From Dehalococcoidia bacterium (GTDB taxonomy: Bacteria > Chloroflexota > Dehalococcoidia > Tepidiformales > Tepidiformaceae), in contig JALOAP010000096.1 of NCBI GenBank assembly GCA_023228745.1, forward strand, positions 1 through 9,204: a stretch of 9,204 nt of DNA, given 5' to 3'. Below, one piece after another: positions 1 to 6,563 of this stretch. A program made the position numbers and the translations under genes. A model generated the notes under the pieces. It was given only the letters and a program-made list of their open reading frames with translations. It made no database searches and was not told the origin of the DNA. The number at the start of each line of letters is the position of its first letter. The first letter of the stretch is position 1.

Positions 1-1230
1 CAGCTCATCGAAACCGCGCGCGAGATGGGCGTCGATGATGCCGCAACCATCCGCAAGCAGGACCTCATTTTCCGCCTGCTGCAGGCGCAGGCCGAGGCCC
101 GCGGCAACATCTTCTCCGGTGGATTCCTCGAGGTCAGCGATGACGGCAACTATGGCTTCCTGCGCGGCGAAAGCATGCTGCCCGGCCCGCACGACATCTA
201 CGTCTCGCAGTCGCAGCTTCGCCGCTTCGGGCTTCGCCCCGGCGACTACGTTACGGGCCAGGTCCGCCACCCGAAGGACAACGAGAAGTATTACGGGCTG
301 CTCAAGGTCGAGGCCGTCAACGGCATGGACCCGGAAACCGCCAAGCGCCGGCCCTACTTCGAAAACCTCACGGCGATCTTCCCCAACGAGCAGCTCAAGC
401 TCGAAACGACGCCGGACAACCTCACGCATCGCATCATCGACCTGATCGCCCCCATTGGGCGGGGCCAGCGCGGTCTCATTGTCTCGCCGCCGAAGGCCGG
501 CAAGACGATGCTCCTGAAGAACATCGCCAACGGCATTACCACCAACTACCCGGACGTGCACCTCATCGTCCTCCTCATCGGCGAGCGGCCCGAAGAGGTG
601 ACCGACATGCAGCGCAGCGTCCGCGGCGAAGTCGTCAGCTCCACGTTTGACGAGCCCGTCGAGGACCACACGCGCGTCGCCGAGATGGCGCTCGAGCGCG
701 CCAAGCGGCTGGTCGAAGGCGGCCAGGACGTGGTCATCCTCATGGACTCGATCACCCGCCTGACCCGCGCCTACAACCTCGCGCTGCCGCCTAGTGGGCG
801 CACGCTCTCCGGCGGTGTCGACCCGATCGCGCTCTATCCGCCGAAGCGGCTCTTCGGCGCCGCGCGAAAGTGCGAGGAAGGTGGTTCACTCACGATCCTC
901 GCCACCTGCCTCGTCGATACAGGCTCGCGCATGGACGAAGTCGTGTTCGAAGAGTTCAAGGGCACGGGCAACATGGAACTCCGGCTCGACCGTCGGCTCG
1001 CGGAGCGGCGCTTCTACCCGGCGATCGACATCCAGGCGAGCTCCACCCGGCGCGAAGAGCTCCTGCTCGACGAGAAGACGCTCAAGGGCGTCTGGCTGGT
1101 CCGTCGTATGACGGCGATGATTTCGCAGAGCTCGCCGAACCAGCTCGAGGCCACGGAGCGCCTGCTCGAACGCATCGCTCGCACGAGCACGAACGAGGAG
1201 TTCCTCGCCAGCCTGAAGACGGACCTGTAG
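1..1230 (+). CDS. rho: Transcription termination factor Rho, 5' end cut by window
   Basis: Rho is a hexameric RNA-dependent ATPase/helicase that loads on nascent RNA and terminates transcription. The frame is open from base 1, and the first residues (QLIETAREMG, then RKQDLIF) already match the Rho N-terminal helical domain. The ATG at 25 is therefore internal and the true start lies upstream; 409 codons are present. In window residue numbers, the order is the N-terminal helix bundle (1-35), the RNA-binding cold-shock-like fold with GNYGFLRG (about 52-59), Walker A PPKAGKT (about 163-169, Lys168), IGERPEEV (193-200), Walker B VVILMD ending at Asp249, the Q-loop LSGGVDP, and the R-loop KGTGNMEL. 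The offset to E. coli Rho is 16, so about 16 residues are missing. Gly194 replaces the Asp of the usual IDERPEE motif. A short GC hairpin (1231-1244) follows the stop, but no clear intrinsic terminator does. Family assignment is secure. Confidence 0.97.
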   Translation, partial: QLIETAREMGVDDAATIRKQDLIFRLLQAQAEARGNIFSGGFLEVSDDGNYGFLRGESMLPGPHDIYVSQSQLRRFGLRPGDYVTGQVRHPKDNEKYYGLLKVEAVNGMDPETAKRRPYFENLTAIFPNEQLKLETTPDNLTHRIIDLIAPIGRGQRGLIVSPPKAGKTMLLKNIANGITTNYPDVHLIVLLIGERPEEVTDMQRSVRGEVVSSTFDEPVEDHTRVAEMALERAKRLVEGGQDVVILMDSITRLTRAYNLALPPSGRTLSGGVDPIALYPPKRLFGAARKCEEGGSLTILATCLVDTGSRMDEVVFEEFKGTGNMELRLDRRLAERRFYPAIDIQASSTRREELLLDEKTLKGVWLVRRMTAMISQSSPNQLEATERLLERIARTSTNEEFLASLKTDL

Positions 1231-1425
1231 GCCGGAAGCCCGGCGTGCGGGTGGTCGTGGGCGGTGCCGCCATTTCCCGGTGCTTTTAAAATTCGTCCAC
1301 CAAAATTTAAAGAGTCAGCTCTGGTGTTCAAGCGAATTTGAAAAGCCCAGGCGCGGCTGATGATGAGCGAACGTGCAACTATTACAGTCGCGTAACGCTG
1401 CCTCACTCTCCTTGCCGGTCACGTT
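1231..1425. other. Spacer between rho and the histidine kinase gene, AT-rich core
   Basis: Seen: a 5-bp GC hairpin (GCCGG, loop AAGC, CCGGC; 1231-1244) directly after the rho stop, then a GGCGG-TG-CCGCC palindrome (1260-1271). An AT-rich patch at about 1282-1345, strikingly poor in GC for this window, follows. Within it lie TTTT (1284-1287), a small AGAG/CTCT inverted repeat (1311-1322) and the symmetric TTCAA-N6-TTGAA. The T-run sits 12 bases from the nearest stem, so this is not a canonical intrinsic terminator. The AT-rich patch is the likely place for the kinase promoter, but I could not match a good -35/-10 pair. I see no convincing coding frame here. Confidence 0.5.
1327..1342. promoter_or_regulatory. 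Inverted repeat TTCAA-N6-TTGAA, possible operator
   Basis: Perfect 5-bp arms separated by 6 bases, lying in the AT-rich patch about 85 bases upstream of the kinase start. The symmetry and position are compatible with a dimeric repressor or activator site. The arms are short and could arise by chance in AT-rich DNA. Confidence 0.25.
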
Positions 1426-3000
1426 ATGCTAACCACCCTCCGGGCGGAACTAACTTCCGAGCGGGCGTCCACCGGCCCACGGTGGGGAAGCAATCAGCGG
1501 CGGTGCAAGATGTGGGAGGTATTGCCCGGCGTCGTCTCCGTTCCTGACACACCGGATTCGACCGCGACGAAGCTCTGGGTAAGCGACCGGGAGGGGAACC
1601 TGGTGCTCGTCAGCGACGCCTGGTACGCCTATGCCGGGTTGCCCCGAGACGATGCCCTTGGTTGCGGCTGGCTCGAGGCCGTTCACCCGGATGACCGGCA
1701 GCTTTGCCTCGGGAAGTTGGAAGCCGCCCTCGCTCGGCGCGCCCCATACGCCGTTGAGTACCGGCTGCGCAGGGCCGATGGGCAGTACCGCTGGGTGGTC
1801 GATGCGGCCCGGCCGCGCCTGGGTGATGGGGGCGAATTCGCCGGCTTCGTCGGCGTGGTCATCGACATCCACCAGCGGAAGATGTCGGAACTCGTCCGAA
1901 TGGAGAGCGACCGGCTCTTTCGTCTTCTCGCCGACAACATCGGGTGCCTCGTCTGGATGGCGGACCCGCAGGGCCGCACCTTCTGGTGCAACCGGCGCTG
2001 GCGCGATTATGCCGGCGTCTCCCTGGAGGAGATCGTTACCTCCGACTACTCCGAATTCGTCCATCCCGAACACATGGAGCGCATTGCCTTGGAGTTCCAG
2101 GCGGCGTGGAGCGCTGGCCAACCGTGGCGGGGTATGGCGCTGCTACGCGCGAAGGATGGCTCCTACCGCTGGTTCCTCTGCCTCGCAAATCCCATTCACG
2201 GCAACGACGGAGAGATTGTCTCCTGGGTCGGCACCTGCACCGATGTCAACCAGGAAGTCGAGGTCGAGGAAGAGCTTCGCTCCGCGCAGCGCGAGCTCGA
2301 GCGGGCGCTCAGCTTGAAGGACGAGTTCCTCGGCCTTGTGTCGCACGAACTCCGCACGCCGCTGACGGCTATCCTCGCGGGCAGCCGGCTGATGTCCCAT
2401 GAGCTGTCGGCCGAACAGCAGCGCGAGGTCGCGGCCGAGGTGGCCACAAACGCCGATCGGCTCGCCACGCTGGTGGAGAACATGCTCATCCTGGCGCGGC
2501 CCGAGTCCGACTCCCCGACTGCCTCCGATCTTGAGCCGCTTCAGCTCCAGCGAATCGTGGCCGCCGCCGTTAAGCGCCATGGGACGCGGTTCCCCGGCCG
2601 GAGAATCCTCCTGCAGGTCGGCACCGAGGACATCATCGTCGAGGGGCAAAAAGCCTGGATCGACCAGATCCTCGAAAACTACCTTGGCAACGCCGAGAAG
2701 TACGCCAACCCCGACGCACAGTTCGTGGTGCAGGTGGAACGCGTGAACCAGGAGGCGATCGTCCGTGTGCTGGACGAAGGCCCCGGACTCTCCGATGTGA
2801 ACATCGACGAGCTCTTCGATGCCTTCTACCGTTCGTCCGTGGCGCGCTGGCAAGCGAAAGGCGTCGGCCTCGGCCTTGCGGTGGTCAAGCGGTTGGTGAC
2901 GATCCAGGGCGGGCGCGTGTGGGCCCGCAACCGGCGCGATGTGCAGGGTGCCGAGTTTGGGTTCGCGCTCCCCCTGTCGCGTTTTGCCGGTCTCGTCTGA
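1426..3000 (+). CDS. Soluble PAS-PAS sensor histidine kinase (orphan)
   Basis: Predicted cytoplasmic sensor kinase of a two-component system; it would autophosphorylate on a His and pass the phosphate to an unlinked response regulator. Domains in its 524 residues: PAS 1 (about 48-150, with HPDD and YRLRRADGQYRW), PAS 2 (about 163-275, with HPEH and LRAKDGSYRWF), a short coiled-coil linker (about 276-298), HisKA with SHELRTP (phospho-acceptor His307), and a HATPase_c domain with N-box NAEKY (Asn422), G1 box DEGPG (450-454), F-box LFDAFYRS and G2 box GVGLGLA (479-485). No membrane segment or signal peptide is visible, so the stimulus is probably intracellular (redox, gas, light or metabolite); the ligand cannot be read from sequence. 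The start is uncertain: ATG 1426 has no clear Shine-Dalgarno, and ATG 1510 (28 codons later) has GGTGGGGA about 21 bases upstream. Both precede PAS 1. No response regulator gene is in the window. Confidence 0.93.
   Translation: MLTTLRAELTSERASTGPRWGSNQRRCKMWEVLPGVVSVPDTPDSTATKLWVSDREGNLVLVSDAWYAYAGLPRDDALGCGWLEAVHPDDRQLCLGKLEAALARRAPYAVEYRLRRADGQYRWVVDAARPRLGDGGEFAGFVGVVIDIHQRKMSELVRMESDRLFRLLADNIGCLVWMADPQGRTFWCNRRWRDYAGVSLEEIVTSDYSEFVHPEHMERIALEFQAAWSAGQPWRGMALLRAKDGSYRWFLCLANPIHGNDGEIVSWVGTCTDVNQEVEVEEELRSAQRELERALSLKDEFLGLVSHELRTPLTAILAGSRLMSHELSAEQQREVAAEVATNADRLATLVENMLILARPESDSPTASDLEPLQLQRIVAAAVKRHGTRFPGRRILLQVGTEDIIVEGQKAWIDQILENYLGNAEKYANPDAQFVVQVERVNQEAIVRVLDEGPGLSDVNIDELFDAFYRSSVARWQAKGVGLGLAVVKRLVTIQGGRVWARNRRDVQGAEFGFALPLSRFAGLV
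1469..1485. repeat. Hairpin CCACCG-N5-CGGTGG near the kinase start
   Basis: Perfect 6-bp inverted repeat with a GCCCA loop, between the two candidate kinase starts. If translation begins at 1510, this stem would sit in the leader RNA and hide the GGTGGGGA purine run. If translation begins at 1426, it is simply coding sequence. No functional evidence. Confidence 0.25.
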
Positions 3001-3082
3001 GCGGGTAGCGTCGGCCTCTTCGCCATCCCTGCGTGGTACTTCCCGCTGGCGCCGCGTGCGCCATACTGGGGTGAACCACCCC

Positions 3083-3088
3083 GAAGGA
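3083..3088 (+). promoter_or_regulatory. Ribosome binding site GAAGGA
   Basis: GAAGGA ends 9 bases before ATG 3098. It decides the start of the flavin reductase-like gene over the upstream GTG codons in the same frame (3071, 2939), the farther of which overlaps the kinase gene. Confidence 0.7.
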
Positions 3089-3097
3089 TTGCGCCGC

Positions 3098-3769
3098 ATG
3101 GTTCGCCGCCTCTGCGACGAAACGGATGCCCGTCGCCTGCTGAATCCCGGCCCTGTCGCCATCGTCACCACTGACTGGCGCGGGACCGCCAACGCTGCCC
3201 CCATCGCCTGGACGGCGCCGCTCTCGATGGCGCCCCCGCTTGTGGGCGCGGTCATCCACCCCGGCCGCCACACCGCCGCGATGATCCGCTTTAGCGAAGA
3301 GTTCGCCATCAACATCCCCGGCCCGGCACTGCTCAAGCAGACTGCCTTTCTCGGCACGCAGACGGGCCTGGATAACGACAAGATCGCAGCCGCTGGCCTC
3401 CAGACCTTCGCCGCACAGCGCATCGAAGCGCCGCTCATCGAGGGTTGCCTCGCCTGGATTGAATGCGGCCTCCAGGACGTCATCCCTATCGGCGACCACA
3501 CGATGTTCGTCGGCCGCGTCGTGAAGGTGCAGGCGATGGACGAAGCCTATGCGCAGACGTGGCTGCTCGAATCGCGTGAACACAGCCCGCTCGTCTACCT
3601 CGGCGGCACGAAGTATGCGGTCCTCGGCGACCCGCTCGAGGCCGTCATCGAAGTAGACGAACACGGCAAGCTCATCGCCGAGACGCCGGAAGAGCGCGAA
3701 GAACGGGAGGAGCGCGAAGCCCAGGAGCGCGAACAAGCCGAGCGTGGCGACACCACCGAGCAGCCGTAG
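3098..3769 (+). CDS. Flavin reductase-like, FMN-binding split-barrel protein
   Basis: A 223-residue member of the flavin reductase (DIM6/NTAB) family. Members bind FMN in a dimeric split barrel and reduce flavin with NAD(P)H or serve as FMN oxidoreductases; this one's substrate is unknown. Seen: the N-terminal barrel strand NPGPVAIVTT (16-25), the flavin-contact segment NAAPIAWTAPLS (32-43), FAINIPG (69-75), the conserved C-terminal half around IECGL (121-125) and GDHTMFVGRV (132-141), and the typical PLVYLGGTKY (164-173). The start is set by GAAGGA; the frame is open further upstream into the kinase, but that part lacks family similarity. Residues about 195-223 form a very acidic/basic EER-rich tail absent from the core fold, probably helical or disordered. 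It lies 97 bases after the kinase and could be cotranscribed or use its own promoter (CATACT at 3062-3067 is a weak -10 candidate). The nearby sensor hints at redox but does not prove it. Confidence 0.88.
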   Translation: MVRRLCDETDARRLLNPGPVAIVTTDWRGTANAAPIAWTAPLSMAPPLVGAVIHPGRHTAAMIRFSEEFAINIPGPALLKQTAFLGTQTGLDNDKIAAAGLQTFAAQRIEAPLIEGCLAWIECGLQDVIPIGDHTMFVGRVVKVQAMDEAYAQTWLLESREHSPLVYLGGTKYAVLGDPLEAVIEVDEHGKLIAETPEEREEREEREAQEREQAERGDTTEQP

Positions 3770-3777
3770 GGACACAC

Positions 3778-3793
3778 TGCCGGGCACTCGGCA
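3778..3793. terminator. Small hairpin between convergent genes
   Basis: TGCCG-N6-CGGCA fills almost all of the 24-base gap between the convergent flavin reductase and PHP genes. A 5-bp stem with no T-tract makes it at best a weak bidirectional terminator. Confidence 0.3.
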
Positions 3794-4807
3794 CTACCCG
3801 TCGTGCGACGCGGCCCACTCCAGCAGCCGCTCCGCGGGCCATGTGTTCACGATGCGCTCGACCGGCACGCCGCATTCCTCCGCGCGGCGCGTGCCGTAGG
3901 GCAGCCATTCGAGCTGGCCCGGCGCATGCGCGTCGCTGTCGATCGAGAACAGGCAGCCCATTTCGACGGCGAGGCGCAGCAACGGCCGCGGCGGGTCCAG
4001 CCGTTCGGGTCGCGAGTTGATCTCCACCGCCTTCCCGAATTGCGCACACGCTGCGAATACCAGCTCGTGGTCGAACTCCGATTGCGGCCGGCCACGGCCC
4101 GTTACGAGCCGGCCCGTGCAATGCCCGAGGATGTCCGTGTGCGGGTTGGCGATAGCCGCGATCATGCGAGGGGTCATCTCCTCCGCGGGCATGCGGAGCT
4201 TGCTGTGCACGCTCGCGATCACGATGTCGAGCTGCGCCAGCAGCTCCTCCTCCTGGTCGAGCGAGCCATCCTCCAGGATGTCCACTTCGATGCCGGTGAG
4301 GATGCGGAAGGGCGCGAGCCGCTCGTTCAGTCCGGCCACGACTTCGAGCTGCTCCCGCAGGCGTGCCGGGCTCAGACCGCGGGCGACCGTCAGCCGCGGC
4401 GAGTGGTCGCTGAGCACCATGTACTCGTGCCCGAGCGCGATCGCCGCCTCGGCCATCTCCTCGATCGGGCTGCCGCCATCCGACCAGTCGGAGTGCACGT
4501 GGCCGTCCCCGCGCAGGGCCGCGCGGATTGGGCCGCCATCCGGGATTTTCGGCCCCTTCCCTTCTTCGAGCTTGAGCAGGTAGCCCGGCGGGTCGCCGCG
4601 CAGCACCTCCAGGACGACGCGCTCGGTCGCCTCGCCGATGTTCGGAAGCGTGCGCAGCTTGCCGCGCGCCGCCAGCTCCTCGACTTCGCCCGGAGCCAGT
4701 GCCGCGATGGTCGCTGCCGCCCGCCGGAATGCCCGCACCCGGTAGGTCGGCTCGCCCGTGCGCTCCAGGTGGAACGCGATCCGCTTCAGGGCCTCAACGG
4801 GGTCCAT
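3794..4807 (-). CDS. HhH-PHP phosphoesterase, PolX-tail-like without polymerase core
   Basis: 337 residues from ATG 4807. Residues 1-75 resemble the N-terminal helical domain of family X DNA polymerases, with a helix-hairpin-helix LRTLPNIGEA (51-60) suited to bind the DNA backbone. Residues about 100-330 are a PHP metal phosphoesterase of the PolX C-terminal type. All expected metal ligands are visible: HVH (103, 105), Asp110, DH (134-135), Glu174, His201, His229 and DAH (292-294). The VARGLSPARL run after SDH is typical of PolX PHP domains, which act as 3'-5' exonuclease or phosphatase. The nucleotidyltransferase fingers and palm found between these parts in full PolX (about 570 residues) are absent; only about 25 residues link them. 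A TTG start at 4855 would add 16 residues, but the ATG fits family N-termini better. Its role may be DNA end processing or a small phosphoester hydrolase; the substrate is inferred, not shown. Confidence 0.9.
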   Translation of the reverse strand: MDPVEALKRIAFHLERTGEPTYRVRAFRRAAATIAALAPGEVEELAARGKLRTLPNIGEATERVVLEVLRGDPPGYLLKLEEGKGPKIPDGGPIRAALRGDGHVHSDWSDGGSPIEEMAEAAIALGHEYMVLSDHSPRLTVARGLSPARLREQLEVVAGLNERLAPFRILTGIEVDILEDGSLDQEEELLAQLDIVIASVHSKLRMPAEEMTPRMIAAIANPHTDILGHCTGRLVTGRGRPQSEFDHELVFAACAQFGKAVEINSRPERLDPPRPLLRLAVEMGCLFSIDSDAHAPGQLEWLPYGTRRAEECGVPVERIVNTWPAERLLEWAASHDG

Positions 4808-4887
4808 GGCGGCATGGTAGCCCCCCAGTTCGCTCCAGTGCTCCCGCACTTGCAACTGAACGCTGGGAGCTGGTCAGCGGGCGGGAG

Positions 4888-4916
4888 TCGAGCACCCGCG
4901 CGCGCTCACGTAGAAT
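4888..4916 (+). promoter_or_regulatory. Predicted sigma-70-type promoter for the SDR gene
   Basis: TCGAGC (4888-4893), a 17-bp spacer, then TAGAAT (4911-4916; five of six bases match TATAAT). Transcription would start near 4923, giving a leader of about 79 bases before ATG 5002. The same arrangement precedes dnaE, which raises confidence. Confidence 0.5.
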
Positions 4917-4990
4917 GCGCCCACGAACGAACGCGCGGTGCGCCAGCTCTGGGGGTGGGCCGCCGAGTCGTACGTCCTCAAACCTGAATT

Positions 4991-4996
4991 GGAGAA
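4991..4996 (+). promoter_or_regulatory. Ribosome binding site GGAGAA
   Basis: GGAGAA ends 5 bases before ATG 5002 and fixes the SDR start. The same frame stays open upstream to 4699 without similarity to SDR proteins. Confidence 0.75.
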
Positions 4997-5001
4997 CCAA
5001 C

Positions 5002-5769
5002 ATGTCGCTTGAAGGGCGCGTTGCGCTTGTTACCGGGGGTGGCCGCGGCATCGGCCGTGGCATTTCGATGGCACTCGCACAGGATGGCGCGACCATTGCC
5101 GTGAACTACCGCCGCGACGAAGAGGCCGCGCGCGAGACTGTCGCTTCTATCGAACAGGCCGGGGGCAAGGCGAAGATGTACGCCGCCTCCGTGGACAACT
5201 GGGACGAAGACAAGGCGATGGTCGAGCAGATCCTCGCGGACTTCGGCCACATCGACATCCTGGTGAACAACGCCGGCATTGCCAGCCGCGGCCAGAGCGT
5301 CTTCGACACCGACATCGCCGAGATGGAACGCGTGGTGCGGACGCACGCCTTTGGCCCGTACTACCTGAGCAAGCTCGTACTTCGGAGTATGCGCGAGCAG
5401 CCGCGCGGCGACATCATCATGATCTCCAGCGTCGCCACCGACGGAAACGCCGCCAACGGCTCGCCCTACAACATGGGGAAGGCCGCCGAAGAGGCCCTCG
5501 CACTCACGCTCTACAAGGAGGAGCGCAAGCACAACATCCACGTGAACATCGTCGCGCCGGGTCTTGTTGAGTCGGAGATGGGCCGCCGGTTGGCGCAGGC
5601 CACGATGGGCGCAAAGGACATACGCGAACTCGATGCCAGCAGCCCCTTCGGGCGCGTCTGCCAGCCGGAGGATGTCGCGAACGTCGTCCGGTTCCTTGTG
5701 TCCGACCTGGCGGGCTACGTCACGGGCGAGCGCATCCGCGTCCACGGTGGGGGCGCGATCGGGGGGTAG
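5002..5769 (+). CDS. SDR-family NAD(P)-dependent oxidoreductase, FabG-like
   Basis: A 255-residue classical short-chain dehydrogenase/reductase, the usual length for the family. Such enzymes move hydride between NAD(P)H and a carbonyl/alcohol; FabG-like members include 3-oxoacyl-ACP reductases, but many act on sugars or other ketones. Seen: Rossmann glycine motif TGGGRGIG (11-18), NYRRDE (35-40) whose Arg37/Arg38 after strand 2 suggest NADP(H) preference, NNAG (89-92), Ser143, the YNMGK active site (Tyr156, Lys160), and the cofactor loop VNIVAPGLVESEM (181-193). At the place of the catalytic-tetrad Asn, the sequence reads THAFGPY with His115, an atypical residue. It is a single-gene unit with its own predicted promoter and a hairpin after the stop. 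It is not next to acyl-carrier or other fatty-acid genes, so a true FabG role is unproven and the substrate is unknown. Confidence 0.93.
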   Translation: MSLEGRVALVTGGGRGIGRGISMALAQDGATIAVNYRRDEEAARETVASIEQAGGKAKMYAASVDNWDEDKAMVEQILADFGHIDILVNNAGIASRGQSVFDTDIAEMERVVRTHAFGPYYLSKLVLRSMREQPRGDIIMISSVATDGNAANGSPYNMGKAAEEALALTLYKEERKHNIHVNIVAPGLVESEMGRRLAQATMGAKDIRELDASSPFGRVCQPEDVANVVRFLVSDLAGYVTGERIRVHGGGAIGG

Positions 5770-5782
5770 CCCGGGTCTGGTT

Positions 5783-5819
5783 GTGTGCCCCGCACCGCCA
5801 TGCGGTACGCGGGGCACAC
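5783..5819. terminator. Two-tier hairpin between convergent SDR and regulator genes
   Basis: Outer arms GTGTGCCCCGC (5783-5793) and GCGGGGCACAC (5809-5819) are perfectly complementary over 11 bp. Inside them ACCGC-CAT-GCGGT (5794-5806) forms a second 5-bp stem, separated by a two-base bulge (5807-5808). The structure lies 13 bases after the SDR stop and 7 bases before the regulator's last codon on the other strand. This is the expected place for a bidirectional terminator. No T-run of four or more follows on either side, so release may rely on Rho or on the stem alone. Confidence 0.7.
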
Positions 5820-5826
5820 GTCGTTC

Positions 5827-6468
5827 CTATTGCCCGCACTCGGGCTTCGAAAGCCGGTAGCGGCAGAGGTCCGCACCCTTGAGCCGCCACTCGATGCGCT
5901 CGACTTCGCACCCGGTCACGCGGCGGAGGTAATCCAGTTCCGCCGCACAAAGCGCCGGCGCCGCGGTGGCGGCATCGAGAATGGGGCAGTGGTGCAAGGT
6001 GAGCTCGGCCGGGCTGCACTCTGCGACCGAGGGCATGTACCCCTCGTCTTCAAGGAGTTCGGCGATGGCGGCAGCGCGTTCCCTGCCGCCCGCACCGGGT
6101 GGCAACGTGGTGCGGTTGAATCGCTCTTCGACCGTCTCGTGGAGCACCTTCTCGAGCAACCCCGGCGCCTCGTCGCGAGTGGCCTTGACGAGCGCGAGGG
6201 TGAGCTCGCGGTAGGCGGTGGGGAAGAGCGAGTACCCCTCCTCCGTGAGGCGATAGATGAAGCGCGGGCGGCCGCGCCGCTCGGCCTCCTGCCGATAGAC
6301 GACATAGCCGGCGCGTGTGAGCAGCGCGAGATGATGGCGTACAGCGCCAGCAGTAATGAACAGCCCCCGTGCGAGATCTTCGGTACCCATTTCCTGGTTG
6401 AACTTGAGCAGCCGGAGAATGTCGCTTTGTGTGGATGCGAGGGCGTGAAGTTGTCCGTCTTCAACCAC
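5827..6468 (-). CDS. SufR/ArsR-type winged-helix regulator with C-terminal Cys cluster
   Basis: A 213-residue DNA-binding regulator, probably dimeric. Residues about 12-80 form a winged helix: ILRLLKFNQE, helix-turn-helix TEDLARGLFITAGAVRHHLA (29-48), then wing RRGRPRFIYRLTEEG (64-78). This matches the COG2345/SufR group. The C-terminal part carries Cys161, Cys174, Cys187 and Cys202, spaced C-x12-C-x12-C-x14-C, with further Cys at 151 and 211. SufR proteins use nearly the same spacing to hold an Fe-S cluster that controls DNA binding. I infer redox, iron or Fe-S sensing, but no suf or isc genes are in the window. Translation starts at GTG 6468, supported by GGGGAC 5 bases upstream; no in-frame ATG occurs before codon 27. 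It is divergent from the small PRC-like gene across a 214-base spacer containing an inverted repeat, suggesting auto- and cross-regulation. Confidence 0.88.
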   Translation of the reverse strand: MVEDGQLHALASTQSDILRLLKFNQEMGTEDLARGLFITAGAVRHHLALLTRAGYVVYRQEAERRGRPRFIYRLTEEGYSLFPTAYRELTLALVKATRDEAPGLLEKVLHETVEERFNRTTLPPGAGGRERAAAIAELLEDEGYMPSVAECSPAELTLHHCPILDAATAAPALCAAELDYLRRVTGCEVERIEWRLKGADLCRYRLSKPECGQ

Positions 6469-6473
6469 AAGCC

Positions 6474-6479
6474 GTCCCC
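6474..6479 (-). promoter_or_regulatory. Ribosome binding site GGGGAC for the GTG start
   Basis: On the minus strand GGGGAC ends 5 bases before GTG 6468. It supports the GTG over the ATG at 6488, which lies in another frame. Confidence 0.55.
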
Positions 6480-6563
6480 GGAAAACATGGTGGAGCAGTG
6501 GCGTGGGGCTGGCGCCTCTCCTCCCTGGCGGTTTTCTTGGTAACTCAATCTGTCTTATGGAAT

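Larger units (their letters stand above)
4808..5001. other. Divergent promoter region between PHP and SDR genes
   Basis: A 194-base spacer with no gene of its own. The plus-strand side holds the predicted SDR promoter (TCGAGC, 17 bp, TAGAAT) and the SDR Shine-Dalgarno. On the minus strand, a GGGGGG run (4821-4826) and a TACCAT lie just before the PHP ATG. TACCAT could be a -10 for nearly leaderless transcription, but no -35 partner is evident. Confidence 0.5.

Noticed and set aside
2143..3501. 452-codon open frame on the minus strand across the kinase and flavin reductase genes
   Set aside because: It covers two well-supported plus-strand genes; its translation shows no family motif and reflects high-GC codon structure.
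2885..3787. 300-codon minus-strand frame opposite the flavin reductase gene
   Set aside because: The plus strand carries clear FMN-protein motifs and a Shine-Dalgarno; the antisense frame has none.
3803..4987. 394-codon plus-strand frame opposite the PHP gene
   Set aside because: Arg/His-rich mirror of the PHP gene, which has a complete metal-ligand set.
4699..5001. N-terminal extension of the SDR gene
   Set aside because: It overlaps the PHP gene on the other strand and lacks SDR similarity; GGAGAA before ATG 5002 and the family start MSLEGRVALVTGGG fix the real start.
4978..5817. 279-codon minus-strand frame opposite the SDR gene
   Set aside because: Mirror of a clear SDR enzyme; Asp/Val/His-rich with no recognisable domain.
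5785..6543. 252-codon plus-strand frame opposite the regulator
   Set aside because: The minus strand has the winged helix and cysteine motif; the plus frame has no motif and would run through the terminator hairpin.
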